Below, piece after piece: positions 1 to 4,189 of a stretch of 24,769 bases of DNA; position 1 is the first letter of the stretch, and the number at the start of each line of letters is the position of its first letter. The DNA lies in IMG/VR virus record IMGVR_UViG_3300031857_001301, positions 1 to 24,769 of that record, one strand, 5' to 3'. The notes below the pieces were generated by a model. That model ran no database searches and was not told the origin of the DNA. It saw only the letters and a list, made by a program, of their open reading frames with translations. A program made the translations under genes and the position numbers. Origin of the DNA: a virus.

Positions 1-27
1 TTTTACCGTACCAACGGCAAGGGCAAT

Positions 28-100
28 GGGAACGCACAGAATCGAACTGTGACCTCATGTTCTTCAGACATACGTGCCGACCAACCTACACCACGTTCCC
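28..100 (-). tRNA. tRNA-Phe (anticodon GAA)
   Basis: A complete cloverleaf reads on the minus strand. The 7-bp acceptor stem is GGGAACG/CGTTCCC, the T-arm is CACAG-TTCGATT-CTGTG, and the anticodon stem-loop is TATGT-CTGAAGA-ACATG with GAA at 65-63. CCA is not encoded. It is the last tRNA of the cluster in the direction of transcription. Confidence 0.95.
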
Positions 101-179
101 ACACGTTACAGTCTACACGTTATAGACCTTTAACCGACGTAAGTAAAATCGGTTGGAGTTTTACTAGTATTCTCCAAGT
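101..179 (-). ncRNA. structured spacer RNA 1, chain of interlocking stems
   Basis: The spacer between tRNA-Phe and tRNA-Pro has no ORF but carries a chain of perfect complementary segments: 111-115 with 123-127, 132-137 with 149-154, 142-148 with 159-165, and 153-158 with 172-177. The 7-bp pairing 142-148:159-165 joins the loop of the 132-154 hairpin to the loop of the 153-177 hairpin, so the stems either form a pseudoknot or kissing pair or are alternatives to one another. The octamer acacgtta is repeated at 101-108 and 115-122. What is seen is the base complementarity; that it is a functional RNA is inferred. Confidence 0.5.
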
Positions 180-252
180 CCAGATGGAGGGATTTGAACC
201 CCCGACTTCTCCGCCCCAAACGGAGAGCTCTACCAAACTGAGCTACATCTGG
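180..252 (-). tRNA. tRNA-Pro (anticodon UGG)
   Basis: Minus-strand cloverleaf with acceptor stem CCAGATG/CATCTGG, D-arm TAGCTCAGTTTGGTAGAGCT, anticodon arm CTCCG-TTTGGGG-CGGAG (anticodon TGG) and T-arm GGGGG-TTCAAAT-CCCTC. CCA is not encoded. Confidence 0.95.
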
Positions 253-257
253 TTGGT

Positions 258-328
258 ATTCCTAACGGGATTCGAACCCGTGCTGCAACCTTGAAAGGGT
301 TGTGACCTAACCGCTAGTCGATAGGAAC
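258..328 (-). tRNA. tRNA-Glu (anticodon UUC)
   Basis: Minus-strand cloverleaf with acceptor stem GTTCCTA/TAGGAAT (G-U at the end pair), anticodon arm CAACC-CTTTCAA-GGTTG with anticodon TTC, and T-arm CGGG-TTCGAAT-CCCG. It lies only 5 nt from tRNA-Pro. Confidence 0.95.
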
Positions 329-495
329 TTGATGAGAGGGGTATCTCACAATAAGATAGTAAGCACTTGTAAGTTATAGACCTATCTTAAATCAACTTAC
401 AAGCGGGGCAAGAATCCCTCCCCAATTCCAGTTATACCTACAACATTTCTCTACATACTGGCAAACTCTAAGAAATGCGTGGGATTTCTCCCAAC
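329..495 (-). ncRNA. structured spacer RNA 2, two H-type pseudoknots and three hairpins
   Basis: This 167-nt spacer between tRNA-Asp and tRNA-Glu has no ORF and is almost fully accounted for by pairing modules in series. In transcript order (high to low coordinate) they are: hairpin 481-492 (GGGA-GAAA-TCCC, a GNRA-type loop); pseudoknot 428-432:457-461 interlocked with 444-450:471-477; hairpin 405-408:420-423; pseudoknot 366-375:394-403 (10 bp, perfect) interlocked with 352-359:382-389 (8 bp, perfect); hairpin 333-337:344-348. Each pseudoknot has the alternating order A-B-A'-B'. It does not fit a tRNA and no tmRNA tag ORF is visible. It could be a phage stable RNA; its function is unknown. 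Confidence 0.6.
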
Positions 496-567
496 CACCC
501 ATAGGGGATTCGAACCCCTGATACCTACTAGACAGGTAGGCGTGATAGACCACTTCACTAATGGGCG
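496..567 (-). tRNA. tRNA-Asp (anticodon GUC)
   Basis: Minus-strand cloverleaf with acceptor stem CGCCCAT/ATGGGTG, anticodon arm CCTAC-CTGTCTA-GTAGG (GTC) and T-arm AGGGG-TTCGAAT-CCCCT. It begins 4 nt after the end of tRNA-Gly. Confidence 0.94.
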
Positions 568-642
568 TGGAGCGAAATATCGGATTTGAACCGATGGCAT
601 CAACCTTGGCAAGGTTGCGTTCTACCGCTGAACTAATTCCGC
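568..642 (-). tRNA. tRNA-Gly (anticodon GCC), 3' TCCA encoded
   Basis: Minus-strand cloverleaf with acceptor stem GCGGAAT/ATTTCGC, anticodon arm CAACC-TTGCCAA-GGTTG (GCC) and T-arm ATCGG-TTCAAAT-CCGAT. The mature body is 572-642; positions 571-568 add T and a genomically encoded CCA. I do not see CCA after the other tRNAs of the cluster, so this one may have been acquired separately or the match is chance. Confidence 0.95.
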
Positions 643-646
643 AAAA

Positions 647-765
647 ATTATTGGTCTAAACTCACCTATGTTTAGTGTTCTCCCTACAACCCTAGCGAGG
701 AGTCAGGTTGGTGAAGCATCTTATATCCAACTACTCTCGCCAGCAGTTAGAGATGCACCAATAAT
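647..765 (-). ncRNA. structured spacer RNA 3, 119 nt, closed by a 9-bp stem with an internal pseudoknot
   Basis: The spacer between tRNA-Ala and tRNA-Gly is closed by a perfect 9-bp stem (attattggt 647-655 with accaataat 757-765). Inside are a 6-bp hairpin (656-661 with 670-675), and a long stem 695-703 with 733-740 (8 bp, one bulge) continued by 707-711 with 727-731. The loop of that stem contains gcatct (716-721), which pairs perfectly with agatgc (751-756) and so forms an H-type pseudoknot stacked on the closing stem. The only ORF inside is 15 codons with no ribosome binding site. It is most likely a discrete folded RNA processed out of the tRNA transcript; the function is unknown. Confidence 0.6.
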
Positions 766-788
766 CATTGAATCCCCCAAAGGGGAAT

Positions 789-860
789 GGAATCTAGGGG
801 AATCGAACCCCTAACCTCTTGCTTGCAAAGCAAATGCTCTACCAATTGAGCTAAGACCCC
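789..860 (-). tRNA. tRNA-Ala (anticodon UGC)
   Basis: Minus-strand cloverleaf with acceptor stem GGGGTCT/AGATTCC that contains the G3-U70 pair diagnostic of alanine tRNA, anticodon arm TTTGC-TTTGCAA-GCAAG (TGC), T-arm AGGGG-TTCGATT-CCCCT and discriminator A. A small C4/G4 hairpin (774-785) follows it on the transcript. Confidence 0.95.
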
Positions 861-865
861 AAGGT

Positions 866-955
866 GGGAGAGAAGGGAATCGAACCCCCGATGGTTCCTA
901 TGTGACGGTTTTACAGACCGCTCCTACACGTATTGCCGACAGTAGGCACTCTCCC
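866..955 (-). tRNA. tRNA-Tyr (anticodon GUA), long variable arm
   Basis: Minus-strand type II tRNA of 90 nt: acceptor stem GGGAGAG/CTCTCCC, anticodon arm GCGGT-CTGTAAA-ACCGT (GTA), a long variable arm as expected for bacterial tRNA-Tyr, and T-arm CGGGGG-TTCGATT-CCCTT. Confidence 0.93.
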
Positions 956-958
956 AAA

Positions 959-1027
959 TAGGTTCAATTGAGTTACGGCACTGAGGAGCATTAAATCTCC
1001 CCCAAGAGTCCGTTTCAAGAGAACCTA
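959..1027 (-). ncRNA. structured spacer RNA 4, long imperfect hairpin
   Basis: The 74-nt spacer between tRNA-Lys and tRNA-Tyr is one nested hairpin: 959-965 with 1021-1027 (7 bp, perfect), 968-971 with 1015-1018, 975-978 with 1010-1013, and 985-988 with 997-1000, separated by small internal loops. The 7-bp outer stem resembles an acceptor stem, but no T-arm or anticodon arm can be placed on either strand. It may be a degenerate tRNA or a processing or stable RNA element. Confidence 0.5.
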
Positions 1028-1029
1028 AT

Positions 1030-1100
1030 GGGTCTGGTGGGATTCGAACCCACAACTTCCAGGTTAAAAGCCCGTTACTCTACCGTTGAGTTACAGACCC
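1030..1100 (-). tRNA. tRNA-Lys (anticodon UUU)
   Basis: Minus-strand cloverleaf with acceptor stem GGGTCTG/CAGACCC, anticodon loop CTTTTAA (TTT) on a stem with one A-G mismatch at its base, and T-arm GTGGG-TTCGAAT-CCCAC. It is the first tRNA downstream of the promoter at 1153-1181. Confidence 0.94.
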
Positions 1101-1130
1101 ATTAAAAGGTTTAAATTTTCAAGGTGCGTG

Positions 1131-1181
1131 GTGGTCTCTCAACCACTCTTTAAGAATACCACCGAATCAGAGAAGAGTCAA
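1131..1181 (-). promoter_or_regulatory. sigma70-type promoter with leader hairpin, cassette copy 1, tRNA operon
   Basis: On the minus strand TTGACT (1181-1176) and TATTCT (1158-1153) are 17 bp apart, and the -10 is preceded by TGG (extended -10). Shortly after the expected start the transcript forms the hairpin GTGGT-TGAGAG-ACCAC (1146-1131). The whole arrangement recurs at 1959-2011. It points into tRNA-Lys and the remaining tRNAs and is the likely main promoter of the tRNA/ncRNA cluster. Confidence 0.8.
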
Positions 1182-1312
1182 GTGGTGTGTGCCAGTTTCA
1201 GAATTGGAACTTGGCATTTGGGGTCTCGTTCCCCCACCGATGTACTTAGAATACCACTGCTTGGAACTTTTGGGAAGTGGGCAGTGGACACTTGCGAAAC
1301 TGTCACAAGAAA

Positions 1313-1351
1313 CAAAAAAGGGGAGGAAACTTTTGGTTTCTCTCCCTTTTG
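1313..1351 (-). terminator. rho-independent terminator after the 33-codon late ORF
   Basis: A stem of about 15 bp (1317-1331 with 1335-1350, one mismatch and one wobble) is followed on the minus strand by a run of six U. The other strand also ends in a T-rich tract, so it could act in both directions. It separates the short late unit 1375-1502 from the promoter that drives the tRNAs. Confidence 0.75.
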
Positions 1352-1372
1352 TTTGCTTTTTATGGTCGGTTC

Positions 1373-1474
1373 TTACATTTGACCTACCATATCCGCAAAC
1401 AGGGGAGTGCCCGCGATATGCCAATAGCGGCAATCAAGGGAACTAAACTGTTTTGTGGGCATTGGGTAAGTCAT
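1373..1474 (-). CDS. 33-aa late ORF, unknown
   Basis: A 33-codon ORF beginning MTYPMPTKQFSS and ending ADMVGQM. I do not recognise it. The case for it is context: a perfect TATAAATA late box lies 20 nt upstream of the ATG (1495-1502), the same spacing as for other late genes here, and a strong terminator begins 22 nt after the stop. It is therefore a self-contained monocistronic late unit placed between tRNA-Arg and the promoter for the remaining tRNAs. The peptide has one Cys, several aromatic residues and no membrane segment. No Shine-Dalgarno sequence is visible. The same unit also contains interlocking complementary segments (1388-1396 with 1413-1420, and 1408-1412 with 1457-1461), so it could instead be a non-coding RNA of about 170 nt. 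The 425-nt stretch 1101-1527 holds only this unit, two promoters and the terminator. Confidence 0.45.
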   Translation of the reverse strand: MTYPMPTKQFSSLDCRYWHIAGTPLFADMVGQM

Positions 1475-1494
1475 TGTTTTTTACAAGTATGTTT

Positions 1495-1502
1495 TATTTA
1501 TA
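1495..1502 (-). promoter_or_regulatory. T4-type late promoter TATAAATA
   Basis: An exact match on the minus strand to the T4 late -10 box recognised by the gp55 sigma factor, 20 nt upstream of the 33-codon ORF. Confidence 0.7.
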
Positions 1503-1527
1503 AGACTTTTTTTTCAAAAAGTCAAGC

Positions 1528-1600
1528 GCCTCAGGTAGGATTCGAACCTACGACTCACGCTTTAGAAGAGCGTTACTCTATTCCACTGAGTTACTGAGGC
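1528..1600 (-). tRNA. tRNA-Arg (anticodon UCU), 5' end overlaps the HNH gene
   Basis: Minus-strand cloverleaf with acceptor stem GCCTCAG/CTGAGGC, anticodon arm ACGCT-CTTCTAA-AGCGT (TCT) and T-arm GTAGG-TTCGAAT-CCTAC. Its first 10 nt are also the last codons and stop codon of the HNH endonuclease gene, whose TAA is tRNA positions 8-10. UCU reads AGA, a codon common in this AT-rich sequence. Confidence 0.95.
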
Positions 1601-1899
1601 AAACGTTGCTCACTGTGAACTTCACGGTGGCAGTTTGAACAGAGCATAGAACATTTATCCAACTCTGTCAAGACCTTGTTCCAATTCCATTTTCTCATCT
1701 CATTCCAAGATGCTTCTTTGGCGGTTGGTTCAAGATGGTGGAACTCTAGAGCGTCGGGGCATTTATTGTACCCACAACGCTCACATTTCCCACCTTTGTA
1801 TTCAATAGCATCAAGTTTTCTTTGTCGCCATCTTTGAATACAATATTGATTAAAAGAAGATTTTTCTTCTTCTGTCATCAGTTTATATGGTTTTCCCAT
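1591..1899 (-). CDS. HNH endonuclease, probable free-standing homing endonuclease
   Basis: A small HNH (beta-beta-alpha-metal) nuclease of 102 aa. A zinc knuckle is formed by C39-x2-C42 and C87-x2-C90; the catalytic signature is the HH pair at 54-55 and NCHREVH at 89-95. It is about the length of the minimal phage HNH enzymes that move as homing genes. The gene lies at the head of the tRNA cluster, and its last three codons and stop are the 5' acceptor region of tRNA-Arg, so either the transcript is cleaved for the tRNA or translated whole, not both. A TATAAATA box is 26 nt upstream of the ATG and a sigma70-like promoter further upstream, so it could be made early and late. The start is the ATG at 1899; an internal ATG at codon 8 is an alternative. 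The cleavage target cannot be read from the sequence. Confidence 0.85.
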   Translation of the reverse strand: MGKPYKLMTEEEKSSFNQYCIQRWRQRKLDAIEYKGGKCERCGYNKCPDALEFHHLEPTAKEASWNEMRKWNWNKVLTELDKCSMLCSNCHREVHSEQRLPQ

Positions 1900-1925
1900 A
1901 TGCTTAGTCCTATAATTTCTAATCT

Positions 1926-1933
1926 TATTTATA
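1926..1933 (-). promoter_or_regulatory. T4-type late promoter TATAAATA upstream of the HNH gene
   Basis: An exact late box on the minus strand, 26 nt before the HNH ATG. It sits at the centre of an inverted repeat (ctaat...attag, 1919-1940). Confidence 0.65.
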
Positions 1934-1958
1934 AGGATTAGAATTTTGAAGACTAAAC

Positions 1959-2011
1959 GGGTGATCTCTCAACCACCCTTATAGAATACCACAGGTGCAG
2001 AGCGGTGTCAA
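1959..2011 (-). promoter_or_regulatory. sigma70-type promoter with leader hairpin, cassette copy 2
   Basis: TTGACA (2011-2006) and TATTCT (1988-1983) are exactly 17 bp apart with extended -10 TGG, followed by a leader hairpin (1974-1978 with 1959-1963) whose loop repeats TTGAGAGA. The stop codon TGA of the upstream Hc1-like gene lies inside the -35 hexamer. Downstream are the HNH gene and tRNA-Arg. Confidence 0.8.
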
Positions 2012-2199
2012 CCCCCCTTCGCTTCCTTTCTGGCAGTCTTTTCTTCCGTGATTTCAGCACGGCGGGTCTTGACCAGTCTAGCAATTTCCTGCAGTGCTTT
2101 CCGTGCCCTTGTGCCAGCCGCACTATTGCCCTTGACAAACTTTTCGTCTTCTACTTTCCACGCATCAACGGCAGTGAGTAGTTCTTGTGATACAGACAT
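2008..2199 (-). CDS. histone H1-like (Hc1-type) small basic protein
   Basis: A 63-aa, strongly basic, helical protein. The stretch GNSAAGTRARKALQEIARL (residues 25-43), followed by Lys/Arg- and Glu-rich sequence, resembles the bacterial histone H1-like Hc1 family (GNKAA-x-R-x-R pattern), whose members bind DNA and condense chromatin in chlamydiae and are found as short versions in many bacteria and some phages. The start is the ATG at 2199, because GGAG lies 6 nt upstream; the frame is open a little further, but only to a TTG inside that binding site. It probably binds phage or host DNA; whether it acts in the host nucleoid or is packaged is not shown. Its stop codon is embedded in the -35 box of the next promoter. 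The family call is from memory of the motif. Confidence 0.7.
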   Translation of the reverse strand: MSVSQELLTAVDAWKVEDEKFVKGNSAAGTRARKALQEIARLVKTRRAEITEEKTARKEAKGG

Positions 2200-2235
2200 A
2201 ATAATCTCCAATAAAATAAGATATGTTTATATATA

Positions 2236-2676
2236 CTACTTTTTATCTTCATCTGGACAATCAGGCACCCAAGGAGCACATAATCTCATTTCTCCACCTA
2301 ATAATTTAGATTCTCCTGTTTGAAGTTCTGGATTAATAGGTCTTTGACTATATTTTGGAGAGGGTATTCTTGCAACTCCATAATCACCTGTGGATCTTTC
2401 GTATTCATTAATTGCATCATCAACTTGTCTCTTCACACGATAATCAAGTAACTCAGGATCACTAATAATCTTACGATTCATTTGATCACGAATTTCTTTC
2501 ATCAAATCATTTTCATTTGGAAGATCCCATTTAATCATCTTTTGAATTTCATAATAGAACTTCCAGATATCACTTTCAGTAATTCCACAACCCTTAAGAT
2601 TGACTGTTAACCACAATATCGTAGATGCAATAATCGCAGAAGCAATTGATTTTCTACCGAATAGATTTATCTTCAT
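2236..2676 (-). CDS. membrane-anchored hypothetical protein, shares C-helix motif with upstream genes
   Basis: A 146-aa protein of unknown function. The N-terminus is a signal-anchor or lipoprotein-like segment: basic MKINLFGRK, a hydrophobic stretch at about 10-26, then LKGC at 27-30, which resembles a lipobox except for the Lys. The middle is helical and charged; residues 75-93 (ELLDYRVKRQVDDAINEYE) match residues 71-89 of the upstream protein and more weakly the end of the gene before that. The C-terminus is Pro-rich with two Cys (CAPWVPDC). It overlaps the upstream gene by 23 nt and is third in a three-gene operon from the promoter at 3276-3304. The muramidase gene is just upstream, so a role in lysis (spanin-like) is possible but only a guess. 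Confidence 0.7.
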   Translation of the reverse strand: MKINLFGRKSIASAIIASTILWLTVNLKGCGITESDIWKFYYEIQKMIKWDLPNENDLMKEIRDQMNRKIISDPELLDYRVKRQVDDAINEYERSTGDYGVARIPSPKYSQRPINPELQTGESKLLGGEMRLCAPWVPDCPDEDKK

Positions 2677-2944
2677 TTTCGTATTCTTGAATTGCTTCTG
2701 TAACGACTCTCTTAAGACGATAACCTAGAAGTTCTTCGTCTTTTATTATGTAGTCATTTAGAACATCTATTTTTAAAGAGAGTTGTAATCTATCAACTAA
2801 ATTAAAAACTCTTTCTTTTTCAACTCCAGGAATTAATGAAATCACATCAATACTTCCCTTGAGAAGTAATCCTAATTTTACATAATGGAATATATCCTTC
2901 TTTTCTTTTCCATACTTAAATTCAAAGATATTATACTTGCTCAT
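2654..2944 (-). CDS. hypothetical protein with ELLxYRxKR helix motif
   Basis: A 96-aa protein, not recognised. It has mixed charge, with a mildly hydrophobic middle (YVKLGLLLKG, 21-30) too short and too charged for a clear membrane helix. Residues 71-89 read ELLGYRLKRVVTEAIQEYE, nearly the same pattern as in the downstream 146-aa protein, which suggests gene duplication. It overlaps the preceding gene by 14 nt and the following one by 23 nt, so the three are translationally coupled. The start is the ATG at 2944. Confidence 0.75.
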   Translation of the reverse strand: MSKYNIFEFKYGKEKKDIFHYVKLGLLLKGSIDVISLIPGVEKERVFNLVDRLQLSLKIDVLNDYIIKDEELLGYRLKRVVTEAIQEYENEDKSIR

Positions 2945-3215
2945 TCCAGAAGTCCTCTATGGCATCATCAAGAATCTGTTTAGTATCTAGATTCTTTCTT
3001 GGTTCTTTAAGTTTCTTTGTGTCAAAGGTTAAAGTAGGAGTTATTGATCCATCTTGATTTACTTCTATCTTTGCACCAAGAATAGTTCCTTTTGGTTGAA
3101 TATTGATCTTATTATGCTTTTCCAATGAAAGAGTAAGTTCTTCTGTCTCTACCTTAAGAACTTGTGATCTTCCTAGAATGTCTATTACTTGTTTCTCGTT
3201 AGGTAGGTTTTCCAT
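2931..3215 (-). CDS. hypothetical protein, first gene of a three-gene cassette
   Basis: A 94-aa protein, not recognised. The middle (about 40-70) is rich in beta-forming residues; the end is a helix KQILDDAIEDFWNE (79-92) that fits the C-terminal part of the motif in the next two proteins (VDDAINEYE, VTEAIQEYE). The start is the ATG at 3215; only a weak purine-rich stretch precedes it. It follows an early-type promoter at 3276-3304 with a leader of roughly 50 nt. The shared helix may be an oligomerisation or partner-binding element common to the three products; this is inference. Confidence 0.75.
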   Translation of the reverse strand: MENLPNEKQVIDILGRSQVLKVETEELTLSLEKHNKINIQPKGTILGAKIEVNQDGSITPTLTFDTKKLKEPRKNLDTKQILDDAIEDFWNEQV

Positions 3216-3275
3216 AAGGGTCTCTAAGTATGGCCTTAAAGCTTCTTAAACCTTATCTTCAAACCCAACAAAGGT

Positions 3276-3304
3276 ATTCTACTGATAATTCATAAGGTTG
3301 TCAA
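3276..3304 (-). promoter_or_regulatory. sigma70-type promoter for the three-gene cassette
   Basis: TTGACA (3304-3299), a 17-bp spacer and TAGAAT (3281-3276) on the minus strand, about 60 nt before the ATG at 3215. Confidence 0.75.
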
Positions 3305-3307
3305 GAG

Positions 3308-3315
3308 TATTTATG
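3308..3315 (-). promoter_or_regulatory. possible late promoter CATAAATA
   Basis: One mismatch to TATAAATA, just upstream of the early-type promoter. It is 93 nt from the next ATG, further than other late boxes in the window, so support is modest. Confidence 0.35.
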
Positions 3316-3324
3316 AGTAGATAC

Positions 3325-3350
3325 AAAAAAAGGGAAGTTGTTACACTCCC
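3325..3350 (-). terminator. rho-independent terminator after the muramidase gene
   Basis: On the minus strand GGGAGT pairs with ACTTCCC (one bulge, loop GTAACA) and is followed by seven U, 16 nt after the stop codon of the muramidase. Confidence 0.8.
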
Positions 3351-3365
3351 CCCAATCTTATAGTA

Positions 3366-4022
3366 TCAAACCTCAGTCAAGATCATTCGCCTTGAGTACT
3401 CATAGGCAAAGTCAGTTCGGGCACCATGATGACCCCAACGAATCCATTTTCTAGCGAGTCGCATATAATCATTAATTGTACGACCGGGAGTTTTCATTTG
3501 ATTCTCAATCATCTTCCAGTCACTCTCATTGATCATATAATCAAGTTGAGTTTCAAGTGCAGAAGGATTCGCACCAATCCTGTAAGCGTGTCTACCAAGA
3601 CCATTATATCTTGCAGAATCTGTCCATTGAATCAGACCGTATCCACCGCTTCTGCACCCGCTGTATGACGTTCTAGCACCACCTTCGCAGATATTAGGTA
3701 TGAACGTAGATTCTTGTCTAATATTGCCCATAATGGTTGCAAGGGCATTTTTATCAGTAATCCCCTTGTCTTGCAAGAAAGCAAGAGCACGGGATTCGTA
3801 TGTATTACACCCTTTACAAACAAGTCGTTTTTCTTTTGGTTTTTCGGGAACAACTTCTTTGGTCTCTGTCTCCTGAGTCATGCTTTGGTTTAGTACCGCA
3901 ACTTCTTGAAGTTTCATCATCAAGTTGGATTGTGAAGCATAACCCGGTGTTGGCATCGTTGCCGCTGTTGTTGCAACCGTCCCAAGAAGAGAAACGGCTA
4001 CAGTTGTAAAGTTCTTTAGCAT
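3366..4022 (-). CDS. secreted phage tail-lysozyme-type muramidase
   Basis: A 218-aa peptidoglycan hydrolase of the phage tail lysozyme (Phage_lysozyme2) type. Residues 1-29 form a signal peptide (MLKNFTTVAVSLLGTVATTA core, likely cleavage after GYA). The catalytic domain spans about 75-215: TIMGNIRQESTF (97-108) holds the probable catalytic Glu at 104, and GYGLIQWT (127-134) with the following SARYNGLGR is the typical second motif. Cys at 69, 72, 112 and 123 could form disulfides in the periplasm. The Sec signal suggests export without a holin pore, or a virion-associated enzyme. It is monocistronic: a terminator follows the stop and another precedes its leader. No clear Shine-Dalgarno sequence is seen before the ATG at 4022, and the leader folds (see 4045-4092). 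The role in lysis is inferred from the family. Confidence 0.85.
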   Translation of the reverse strand: MLKNFTTVAVSLLGTVATTAATMPTPGYASQSNLMMKLQEVAVLNQSMTQETETKEVVPEKPKEKRLVCKGCNTYESRALAFLQDKGITDKNALATIMGNIRQESTFIPNICEGGARTSYSGCRSGGYGLIQWTDSARYNGLGRHAYRIGANPSALETQLDYMINESDWKMIENQMKTPGRTINDYMRLARKWIRWGHHGARTDFAYEYSRRMILTEV

Positions 4023-4044
4023 TTAGTTAAATTGAATTCGGCAT

Positions 4045-4092
4045 CCGTATAGAAAGGGGGTACACCCAATTCTCAAAGGGCACTTTCCACGG
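4045..4092 (-). other. folded 5' leader of the muramidase gene
   Basis: Between the upstream terminator and the ATG at 4022, CCGT (4092-4089) pairs with ACGG (4048-4045) and GAAAG (4087-4083) with CTTTC (4056-4052), with an inner CCC/GGG hairpin (4078-4080 with 4065-4067). No convincing promoter or late box is visible here. The fold may control translation timing or may be incidental. Confidence 0.35.
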
Positions 4093-4121
4093 CTCTAGGT
4101 GTCACGTCAAAATCTCATAAT

Positions 4122-4144
4122 AAAAAACCCTACTCATAATAGGG
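4122..4144 (-). terminator. rho-independent terminator after the 72-aa gene
   Basis: CCCTA-TTATGAG-TAGGG followed by six U on the minus strand, about 45 nt after the stop codon at 4190. Confidence 0.75.
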
Positions 4145-4189
4145 ATTTTACATCATAAGTGATTATTTAGTTTTTGTCAAGGATGTTGA

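Noticed and set aside
1-27. Possible terminator hairpin (CCGT-TGGT-ACGG) after tRNA-Phe
   Set aside because: Only a 4-bp stem, few U after it, and the window ends here; it cannot be judged.
329-495. tmRNA
   Set aside because: The pseudoknots recall tmRNA, but there is no tRNA-Ala-like half pair and no tag reading frame.
721-768. 15-codon ORF within spacer RNA 3
   Set aside because: Too short, no binding site, and the same bases are used by stable pairings.
1248-1276. Third copy of GTGGTATTCT as a promoter
   Set aside because: The -35 at the right distance is TTCCCA, a poor match, and there is no leader hairpin like that of the two full copies. It may be a decayed copy.
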